A DNA stretch of 64,000 nt. Origin: Owenia fusiformis. Its lineage: Eukaryota; Annelida; Polychaeta; Sabellida; Oweniidae. How positions within the stretch are numbered: position 1 is the first letter of the stretch; each line of letters begins with the position of its first letter. The notes under the pieces were generated by a model. It made no database searches and was not told the origin of the DNA. It was given only the letters and a program-made list of their open reading frames with translations. The stretch is from positions 11,135,598 through 11,199,597 of the forward strand of contig CAIIXF020000001.1 in assembly GCA_903813345.2 (NCBI GenBank), given 5' to 3'. Below are positions 33,315 to 42,807 of this stretch, piece after piece. The position numbers and the translations under genes were made by a program.

Positions 33315-33635
33315 CTCACCTTGATTCACCGCAAATTATTAGATATACACTAAATAAACAAACCCCAGATGATGCGCTATCTTGAATATCATTATCCATA
33401 GGACAGGGCTCCACGATGATAATAATCTGGTTTAAAATTTTGCCCGTGAAATAACTGACTTCTATCAAACTTTTTTTTTTATTTTTTTTATCAAACTTTG
33501 ATACATCAAACTCTTTCACTGTCCAGTTTTCTGGGACACGAATACATCCCTGCCTTCCGTTATCGCTTCTTTTTGATAGGGTTGTAAAGAATTCAGATGA
33601 AATTTGCCGCAAATCTTTTCAAACAGTTCCTCCAT
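33315..33635 (-). pseudogene. RecQ-like DNA helicase, N-terminal fragment
   Basis: From an ATG at 33635 the minus strand reads MEELFEKICGKFHLNSLQPY then QKEAITEGRDVFVSQKTG. This is the RecQ motif 0 and Walker A entry; the glycine before Lys-Ser is a stop (GQ*KSLMYQ, against the usual TGSGKS). After an A-rich insertion near 33470 the frame resumes with KILNQIIIIVEPCPMDNDIQD, matching motif Ia of RecQ. The remainder of the helicase is absent. A CCAAT-type box (GCGCCAATCACAG, complement of 33690-33702) lies just upstream. RecQ helicases unwind DNA in repair; this fragment cannot function. Confidence 0.7.
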
Positions 33636-33911
33636 TTTATTTTCTGAATGCTGATTTAGGGGCCTAATTTAAATAGTTCCCTCAACTGTGATTGGCGCAC
33701 GGACTATCCCGCGCACTCCGCGAAGCATTTCTACTAATGAGACGCAACATATTACTTCGGTCTCAAGTTTGTCATATGAACCCACGGGATAGAACGTAGT
33801 GATTGAGCGGAACCGACGATGCGATTAACACCTGGCTAACTTTTTCAGAAATAGAAAATGCAGTTTATTTCAAAATAGCCTTAGTCGTTTTCAAAAAACT
33901 TCATTCAATAT

Positions 33912-35331
33912 AGCTACGTTCACACCAATGGCGCTTTGATGGCGCTTTAAAGCGGCTTGTAAAGCGGCACCAAAGCGTAACAAAGTTTGATTAAAGCGTC
34001 GGGGTCGTAATAGGTAGTATAACAGCTCGGAGTTAAGCGGGATATTCGGCAAGAGCACTTAAAATGTAAACTGTTCAAGCTACGTTCGCACCAACGGCGC
34101 TTTGATGGCGCTTTAAAGCGGCTTGTAAAGCGGCACCAAATCGTAACAAAGCTTGATTAAAGCGTCGGGGTCGTAATAGGTCGTAGAAAAGCTCGGAGTA
34201 AAGCGGGATAATCGGCAAGAGCGCCAAAAATTTTAAACTGTTTAACAATTTTGGTCGCTCTGTTACGAATTGATTGAAGCGCCGAGAGCGTATCAAAGCT
34301 TAACAAACCGTAACAAAGCTCAACAAAGCTTGACTCAAAGCGTAGGAAAGCTTAACAGAGCTTGGTTCAAAGCGGTGACCCCAGTCTATTCACGGTCTGT
34401 TACCACTTGACACGCTTCGTTAAGATGTGTCAAGATTTGCTACGATCTGGCATGAAGATCTGACACGAGGTCAGACGCTTTCATCAATATCTGACACTCT
34501 TTGTTCCACTTTCATGAGGGACTCTCAAGCTTTCCAACGAATTAAGACGCTTTAATCAAGGATTGAAACGCTTTGCTGTACGCTTGACAAGTTTCCACAC
34601 GCTATATCACGCCGTGCGACAAACGTCATGTCTTCTTCAGATAGGTCATGCTCTGGTCCATCTGGAATTTCTGGATCTCGTTGTTCTGCCATCGTGTTCT
34701 CGAGTCAAAGATGCAATGGTTTTATGGATCTACTGCATCTTTATATAGTCATTGGATCAAAAGCGGCATGGAATCGGCGATCTCGACATTTTCCAATGCG
34801 TGACAGAGCTTAACAGAGCGTAACAATGCACAACAGAGTTTTGCAATCGTATCAGAGCCTGATTTAAAGCGTCATAATCGCATCAAAGCGTAATAATGCT
34901 TATCAAAGCTTATCAAAGCGTGATTTCAAGCGTAACAAAGCCTGATCAAAGCGGGATCAAAGCGTGAGGAACCTTTTAGAGCTATGTTAAGCTTTCCTAC
35001 GCTTTGGATCAAGCTTTTCTGAGCTTTGTTACGGTTTGTTAAGCTTTGATTCGCCCTCGGCGCTTAATCGATTCGTAACAGAGCGCCCAAATTTTTTAAA
35101 AAGTTTAAAATTTTTTGGCGCTCTTGCCGAATATCCCGCTTTACTCTGAGCTTTTCTACGATCTATTACGACCCCGACGCTTTAGTCAAGCTTTGTTACG
35201 CTTTGGTGCCGCTTTACAAGCCGCTTTAAAGCGCCATCAAAGCGCCGTTGGTATGAAGAAAAATGACAAAAATGACGGCGCTTTGCTCGCCGATTTAAAG
35301 CGTGGCATTCGCCGTTGGTGTGAACGTACCT
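33912..35331. mobile_element. AAAGC-rich non-autonomous element, intact (1420 bp)
   Basis: Ends AGCTACGTTCACACCAA and TTGGTGTGAACGTACCT are flanked by TAT (33909-33911 and 35332-35334). The uninterrupted site is present upstream of TIMP copy 1 (19935-19955: TTCAATAAGCAAATATAGCC). The left end is doubled (starts at 33912 and 34078). It contains dozens of AAAGC words in both orientations and no gene. It has the complement of the sequence interrupted by the Harbinger at 9977-13066. Confidence 0.87.
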
Positions 35332-35914
35332 TATGCAATATATAGCCTGTAATTTATTACAGTTTTAATTGAATGTTAAGCACTACAAAACGTGTGAAAT
35401 AACATTTGCTACCTCAACTTCACGGCGAAGCAAGACGAACAAGGTAATGTCAACTGTTATGGAACCATGGCATTATTGAAACTCAACAAGGAGATTAATA
35501 TTCTTTCTTAACAATCCATCATCTTTTTCTGTCTCAAATCTGACAAACGTTAATAAATATTAACTCGATGTATTAACAACTATCCCAAACTATGATCTAA
35601 AGAAACTGCTTATAATACCTCATACTTGTACTTTTGCTAGGGGTATAGCCATTAAGATAACCACATAAGAAAATATATTCATTTTTGCCATGTATTGACT
35701 CTTTGTGTATTGTTTGGATCAAACTGCGATCTTTCATCCCAAAACAGGCTTATACTGGGTCTAATCGTTCTCCAGTGGATGTACTTCAATTTGTTGCACT
35801 TGTAGAGGTCATAATTTGAGTTTATGACTTATGATAATTAATCAAATGATTAAATAAAGTAATATAAATTGTCAACGTATTGAAGTTTCACACTTACCTT
35901 GACACAAATGCAAA
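35332..35914 (+). promoter_or_regulatory. Upstream region of TIMP copy 2
   Basis: Continuation of the block starting at 33826, collinear with 19940-20466 before TIMP copy 1. It contains the same CTGGGTCTAATCGTT and TTGACTCTTTGTGTATTG words. It has about 55 extra bases near 35780-35840 that copy 1 lacks. Confidence 0.5.
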
Positions 35915-38211
35915 ATGCTGTTGCTGTTGGCGTCTGTTCTCTGTCTTGTAGGTTTTAGCGGGGCATGTAGCTGTTACCCTCGGCACCCGCAGTGGCAGTA
36001 CTGTGCAGCGGGCTATGGTAAGGTCGGATGAGTATGTCAGTTTGTCCATCATTCGGCACATGTAGTTATTTCATACACATTTTAGGATGTACAAGAAAGA
36101 AAATATGTTTAATGTTTCCAAATAGAGGTCTCTAAGGAATTAGTTAGTGAAGGAGTGGTTTCAAAGTCTCATCAATCATAGGGATAGAGGTCCATGCGTC
36201 GATAAAGCAAATCCCATGAAAAAAACTCAACGTGTCATATCAAAATTATAATTTATTTAAATACAAATAATTGTAAATTGGTCGATGTTTCGCATCTATG
36301 TGGTTTTCAAGCAGAGACCTTGTAAAATAAGAATAGGTTCTTGAAATAATGAATGTCTTTAATGGCTTCAGAGTAGTAAACGTCATGGAGAAGATTATAC
36401 TTTATTTTCTATCATAGGTGCACAATTGTTTTCATATGAACCAATATGTTATAAAATTTGTCATATTTTTTAACAGTTGTTGTTGGTACGACTACAGACT
36501 TCTATTTTCCGGGATACAATCCAGATAATCCAAATGAAGGAGAAAAAGTTTTCACGTTGGAGATTGAAAACCAATATAAAGTAATTTGACTTTAATTATT
36601 CTATTAAGGCGCTTCGTAAAACTCTATATCAACATTCAACACATCAATTTACTTAAATACATTATAAAACAAGAAAACATTGTAAGTTACAAAAGGAGAA
36701 TGCATTCAGACAAGGAGATGCATTAGATAGTGTACATAATAAATAATTTGGGTAAAAGAAAATGCACATCATTCCTACACTTTCCAAAGCTCAATTATTT
36801 GGACACGAAGAACCTAAGTTTAAATCGCAGCATTTGCACGCAAAAACACCCCATTCTACGAAGCTTTATAAGGGACATAAATTTTTTTTCGGAATTAAGA
36901 ATTTTCGTTTTTTGAATTAATTTCCACCGCGGTGAAAATAATTTCCACCGCGGCGGTGGAAATTATTTTTTACGTGTAGTAATTAGTTTCTACCGAGGTG
37001 GAAATAATTTTCACCGAGGTGAAAATTCATCTAAAATTTTAAATTAAAAAAATTGAAAAAAAATTATTCAAGGAAATTTTTTAATTAAAACTAAAATTCT
37101 TAATTCCGGAAAAAATGTATGTCCCTTATAGGGCTTCGTACCATTCTGAGATAATAACTCGTGTTTTATATAGGGACCCCAGTTTCCAAACAAGCAGAAT
37201 TTTACCACAGCCCCACACGAAGCATTGTGCGGCACACACCTGATTAACAACACTAAGTATCTTCTCACCGGTATATGCTAGATGCATTTTTCACTATTTC
37301 TAAATATTACCTAACTATTTTGAATCATCATATTTACTTGTTGGTATATCACGTGTGAACCTCGCTCATTAGCAAGATGTTATTTTGCTCAGATCAGAGA
37401 TAAAAAAATATATACATTTATGAATGTCTAAATGTAACTGATTTTCATCAAATGAAAATATTTGATCAAACCATTGCTTGGGTTGGAGAGGGATTCGATG
37501 ACAGCCGAGTGATAAATTAGTCTAACTACAAGCCCTTGTGACCCCCACTACTCATCTCAACAGCTTCCATGTGAGAAATTAGGTGGGGGGGGGGGCGGGT
37601 CACAAGAGATTGCAGCTAGATTAGTTATAAATATCCAAATGCATTTCTGAAATACATATTGCAATTTTCTTAGGGCGTGTTAATGTGGATGGTAGCGCGA
37701 CCGTGTACCTGTGTGACTGGCATTCGCCATGGAGCAATCTCACTCCAGAGCAGCAAAGGGGTATAGAAGAGGGCATCTATCAAAACAATTGCGGTTGTGA
37801 CGTAAGTAACCCGTTTTCATCTTTAATAACAGTCTAATCAATTTTGGAATATTATTGATCAGTGTGAGAAGATATTTGGTCATAGAAATACCATACCGTT
37901 AATGACTGGCAATCTATTTTTAAGGCTATGGTGTTTTCCCAAATTGATTTCCCTGTCCACTAGCATGCTCTCAAGGCCATCTGATATATATAGGTTTTCT
38001 AATAATATTTTCAATAATTTTTATTAAGGTATGTACTGTTGGGGGAGGTTCACCATGTGGGGAACGATCTTGCCCATATGACTATACAATAGGCAGGTGT
38101 TTCTACTTGCATTCCTATTGTAAGGAACAGTGCCTTCCAAATGACGCGGAATCCTGTCAATGTAACTGGGATTCAAACGAAGCTTTTGATAGATGTATCT
38201 CGACACCATAA
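35915..38211 (+). CDS. TIMP-like metalloproteinase inhibitor, copy 2 (five exons)
   Basis: Exons 35915-36017, 36477-36580, 37174-37270, 37674-37801 and 38029-38211 give 204 codons plus TAA, with the same phases as copy 1. Signal peptide and CSCYPRHPQWQYC N-terminus are intact. Exon 2 is 24 bases shorter in frame than in copy 1 (it lacks the NMGTPDP region). Replacements from copy 1 include Asp to Gly after CAA, Trp to Leu in YWCDW (now YLCDW), Trp to Cys in ESWQC (now ESCQC, giving 16 Cys) and Ser to Arg near the C-terminus. Intron 1 is only 459 bp, so this copy shows the pre-insertion gene structure. Intron 2 carries a 284-bp MITE. Likely a secreted protease inhibitor; expression is not shown. 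Confidence 0.92.
36857..37140. mobile_element. 284-bp palindromic MITE in TIMP copy 2 intron 2
   Basis: Inverted ends TACGAAGCYYTATAAGGGAC are flanked by a 6-bp duplication CCATTC (36851-36856, 37141-37146). TIMP copy 1 retains the empty site (about 27564, ACCCCATTCTGAG). The core stacks CCACCGCGG / CCGAGGTGG short palindromes separated by AT-rich spacers. Confidence 0.85.
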
Positions 38212-38262
38212 AAACAATGAGAGAATGCTTATGCTTGTTTTTTAAGTCGCATGTAATGTGAA

Positions 38263-38268
38263 AATAAA
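38263..38268 (+). terminator. Poly(A) signal of TIMP copy 2
   Basis: AATAAA 52 bases after the stop codon. The homologous position after TIMP copy 1 (28595-28605) has lost about 20 bases including this hexamer. Confidence 0.6.
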
Positions 38269-38693
38269 TATTGAGTATATATAGTCCTCGAGACTTTTAA
38301 CATAACATATGTAATACGTAATTATATAGAAAGGTTACGTAATAACGTAAATATAACGTTACACCTTTAACAATTGGATTAGACTCCAAGCAATCACGTA
38401 GTACTAATCTAGTAGTACTTATTAATTATATCTACAATCCATTAATTCGAATTGACATGTATTTATATGTTCTCTGGAAGCTTAGAAATTTAGAAATTAT
38501 TCATCCGCGGTATGATTGTTAAATTGACGTACCAGAGCTTCAGTTCATACAATCGTAATTACATATGTTATAACATTTTATGATTTATAATGTTATGTTC
38601 TTCAAAATCACCCTGCAAGAGATTGAATCATTTTTTATGTCTAATTCTTCTTATACTTTTATGTAAACACAAGCATGGTAAATAACAGTTGTA

Positions 38694-40621
38694 CAGGGCG
38701 TTCAGTAAGTAAAGCTACTTTTGCTCTCAAACTTTTATTTCTTGTCTATCATCGTTCAAATTTTCAGTGGAGAAGCATCAGACACTTTTCTAACTATCCT
38801 GAAAAAATGATCAAGATATAATGAATAACAGCAAAATGGTTGTTGTCATAGTAACGCGAATACGGGTTCTGCGGAGCAATTTTATAAGTTCACAGCATAG
38901 TAGATTTTGTTAACGTTAGTTTCTGCCCTGTCTATATTTCAACCATAGTTCTGTGGCTACTCCACATTTCTACTTTCAAGTTAGCATTCTATTTTATGTT
39001 CAAAGTAGTTCCCCTTAGCTTTCACACACAGCTGATGTCGTTCTATCCACTTCTGATATATCCTGTGGAAGCCATCTGGAAAGTTCTTTGTCAGCGAACG
39101 TTGAACGGCATTCTGAAGCTCATGGATATTTGCGTGGATCTTACCACGCAGATCATTTTTCAAACATGAAAATACCCCAAAATCGCACGGTGCCTTGTCA
39201 GGAGAATACGCTGACTGGCCTTGAACCTCCATCTCCAGCTTTTTCTGGATAGTATCCTGCACCATTTGCGACCTATGCGATGGCGCATTATCTTGATGGA
39301 ATATGTAGGAGTTGAGAGTCCTTCTTGCGAATCGCGTTCACAAGATGGCGCCGCAGCACCTGAAAATGAAATGTGAATTTGATCATTTGATGTTTAAGTT
39401 AAAATGTTTTCTTTGTATTATTTTAGAGGTAGACCTAGTACTCAAACCAAGCTAATTATTAGAAAGATATATTTCATAAAATGTAATTACCATGGCATAA
39501 TATTCCTTGTTAACAGTCTGCCCTTCTGGCACGGCATGAGCCAACAATGGACCTTCGATGTCTATTTAAAATGATAAACATGACTTTCCCCGCTGATGCT
39601 CCAAGAGCTAGCTTTGCAACGATCCCCACGGGTGTTGGAGAGTTCTTTGTTTGCCACGCACTGTTCTGTCTTGTACTATTTGGCTCAAAGTATCGAACAA
39701 AAGTTTCATCACAAGTGAGAAGATTGTTTAGAAAGTCCTCTCCCTCATCTTTGTAACGGCGCAAGAATGCAACTGAATCTTCCAGGCGATTTCTACGCTG
39801 CTCGTCGGTCAGATTCTTTGGTACCCATTTCGCAGACACCAAGGACATATTTAGAGAATTGTGAATCAGATAATGTACCCATCCTAGGCTGATATTGGTT
39901 AGATCTAGTTCTGAGAGTTCCCTAACAGTTATACTGCGGTCTTCATCTAACAATTGCCTCAAATGATTCATGTTAGCCTCTTTGGTTAGAAGTTTTGGCC
40001 TCCCTGACCTTGGCTCATCACTTGTTGTTTTTCTCCCCTTTTGGAATTTCTGATACCATTTGTAGATTGTGTACTTAGGCACACTGTCCCCATATGCTTT
40101 TTGGATATCCCTAATGGTATCCTGCTTGGATTTCCCTAGCAACACGTTGTATCTGATGCTACTTCTCAATTGTTGTTTCATTTCATTGTTCATTTTGCTT
40201 CCATTGGCAATCCTGGCAGCCATGATTTTGATGATGTCATGGAGCAGTGTCTGATGGATCATTCTGGATCATTCCATCTGTTGTATCATCTGTCTGTGAT
40301 GTCACAGACTACTGTTGCCATGGTATCATATTTGTGTATGTTGTTGTTATGTTTGTCGTGACTTTCAGCCATAGCAAACAAAGACATATGCAGCATTAAT
40401 CTTAATCAATTTCATTGTATTATAACAGTTTTATTAAAGTAAGAAATTGCTCCGCAGAACCCGTATTCACGTTACTATGACAACCATTGTTTTGCTATTA
40501 TTCATCATATCTTATTTAATTTTTCAGGGTAGTAAGAAAAATGTCAAATGCTTCTTCACTGAAAATTTGAAAGATAAATGACAAAAAATAAAAGTTTGAG
40601 AGCAAAATTAGCTTTACTTAC
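38694..40621 (-). mobile_element. Mariner transposon, right end truncated
   Basis: It starts after TA at 38692 with CAGGGCGTTCAGTAAGTAAA. The right end carries the complement (GAGAGCAAAATTAGCTTTAC) but stops at about 40621, without the outermost 12 or so bases. Inverted arms are about 190 bp and hold GTTGTCATAGTAAC (38842) and its complement (40471). It encodes a mariner transposase on the minus strand. Confidence 0.88.
38981..40262 (-). pseudogene. Mariner transposase with a candidate intron, frameshifted
   Basis: From about 40262 the minus strand reads a helix-turn-helix region (LGKSKQDTIRDIQKAYG, YTIYKWYQKFQKGR), a linker (DEPRSGRPK) and the DDE core: CDETFVRYF (first Asp), HQDNAPSHRSQ (second) and YSPDKAPCDFGVF (third, 35 residues on by my count; 34 is usual). 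It ends KGNYFEHKIEC near 38981. Between EYYAM and VLRRHLVNAIRKK lies a 131-bp segment (39490 to 39360) that starts GTAATT and ends TTTTCAG; removing it restores the frame, as an intron would. Two single-site frame changes (near 39560 and 39315) disable the protein. Confidence 0.85.
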
Positions 40622-42142
40622 TTTACTTTACTTACTTATTTATTTTTTAACATGTACACCAACAATAATATATCATTTTAAAGATAATTTAATTTGCAAC
40701 AAAATGATATATAATAGAACCATTTTCAACAACCCCATATAGAAATATAACCAATTATGTGACATGGGGGTCAAAAAACACCTTTTCAATTTCCATCAAT
40801 TTTGCGAACAATAGCCTATTTCTACCAAATTTTACTGTTCAGTTCAACATTGCAACATTGTCATGAGTCTTTCATAATCGGATATTATATATTGTTTTCA
40901 TTCAGTTTTTGAACCATATATGCTCAATAAACATGTGGATGCTTATAAAACAAGTTCATTTCTTCCTCAGTCTGTCCAAATATGGCTCAATAGACCCACC
41001 CACTGGGCCCATCCTCTGATGGGATTATTCGCTTAATATGCGGAAGCCATTGGTTGATGGCATAATTGATGGATGTATGCGGAAGTACTATTCAACTGCT
41101 AGTTATTCTTTCTTTTAGTACCTCTACATCCATGATAAGCTGGGTATCTTTAAATACCAACTGTTCTAGATGCCCCCAGGTATGGTAATCAACATTATTG
41201 GCATCTGGACTGCCAGAAAGCATTTGTCCGGGCTAGAGATGGTGTCATTTCGAATCTCCAAAAACTCCAGGGTAGCACTGGACCTGTGTGATGAAGCACC
41301 TTCCTATCAGATAATGAAATTCCTTTCACATGTTTTTTATATCCTTGAGGAGTCCTTTTTAACACCCCATGTCATTAATATTCAGAGTATATTTTTGCTC
41401 CTGGTTCAACAAAACAGGGCCTGTACGGTCTTTCCTTTTTGGGAAACACGAAGTGGACACCACTACCCTTTCAGAAAAATGTCACCTCGATTTGAGTAGC
41501 CTTTTATCGCATATGTCCCTATTTTTGCTTACTGATATATAGAGTCTATCCTGTTGATTACATGTATAGCACTTGGGGCATTTAGAACAGTTGGTCTATG
41601 AAGATCACTAGCCTATCAGGGATGTAGACAAACTGAAAGAATGAATAATTACGAGTTTGATGGTACTTCCACAGAGATCCATCAATTATACGAATGGCTT
41701 TCGGTTCTTTAGGGAATAATCCAATCAGAGGATTGGTCCGAGTGGTGGGTCTATTGAGCCATATTTGGACAGATTTAAGAAGAAATTAATTTGTTTTATA
41801 AGCATACACATGTTTATTGAGCATGCATGGTTCAAAAACTAAATGAAAACATCCAATTATTGGAGACTCATGACAATGTTGCAATTTTTAACTGAATAGT
41901 AAAATTTGGTAGAAATAGGCTAATGTTCGCTAAATTGATGAAAATTGAAAAGGTGTTTTTTGACCCCCATGTCACATAAATGGTTATATCTCGAACCAGG
42001 GTTGTTGAAAATTGTTCTATTATATATCATTTTGTTGCAAATTAAATTATCATTAAAATGATATATCATTGTTGGTGTACATGTTAAGGAATGAATCTTT
42101 ATCAGGGATATCGGATAGGGGGGTGGTTTTTGGCCCACCCTG
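40622..42142. mobile_element. 1.5-kb fold-back element with about 430-bp arms, left end missing
   Basis: Left arm 40640-41070 and right arm 41670-42090 are inverted copies (AACATGTACACCAACAATAA, GACATGGGGGTCAAAAAACA, TCAATAGACCCACC and their complements). The right terminus ends GGCCCACCCTG before TA at 42143. The left terminus is absent where it meets the truncated mariner end, so the junction at 40621 looks like a deletion. No gene in the 600-bp loop. Confidence 0.82.
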
Positions 42143-42667
42143 TATGTTCGCAAGCAAGCAAGTGTAGAGCATGTTTTTGAAACTGCATTAAAAGTCGTGA
42201 ACGATAACTTAACTGGTGAAAATGAGAAATCAATACATTGCGAACTCGTTACTTATCTGTTATAAATAAGAAGTTATTTTGAATTGCTCAATCATACAAC
42301 AGTCTCGAAATAAAAATATTGAACTAGAAAGTATAACCACTTCAGGTCCGTGGTATAACATTCATGAACATACTGAAATTTAATGTACAGTACATGTATA
42401 CGTATACGTACGTACAATATTTGGTGCAGTGTAAAATGATTAATGTGTCTCGCGAGGATAAATTGTCCAATCATATATTTTAAATTCATTCAATCCAAGA
42501 TACAAATAGTTATACGACCTTATCATAATTCATTTCGATAACGCTATGGAAAATTAAAATAATCTACTCGGTAATATATGCAGATGCATGCGTATCATTT
42601 CCCATGATAGATGCAACAACTGCTGATGCCACAGCTTTGTACGCTACACGCCTCTGTTTAATAGGAG
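42143..42667. other. 5' flank of the GPCR gene
   Basis: AT-rich, with alternating ACGTATACGTACGTAC around 42397-42414. No coding exon is seen. Confidence 0.5.
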
Positions 42668-42675
42668 TATAAAAA
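42668..42675 (+). promoter_or_regulatory. TATA box of the GPCR gene
   Basis: TATAAAAA 133 bases before the start codon, which would place the cap site near 42698. The following leader (ACAGACAGAGTTCTC) has no upstream ATG in strong context that I noticed. It fits a single-exon gene with its promoter just upstream. Confidence 0.6.
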
Positions 42676-42807
42676 GTGACGACTTTGTCACCGACAGACA
42701 GAGTTCTCAAAAGACGAAACATACTACTGAAGGCGAATTAACACAGCAATCGGTTTCATAAATATCTCAATAAACTTTGACATTGTCTGGCCGGTTATTA
42801 CAGAAAG

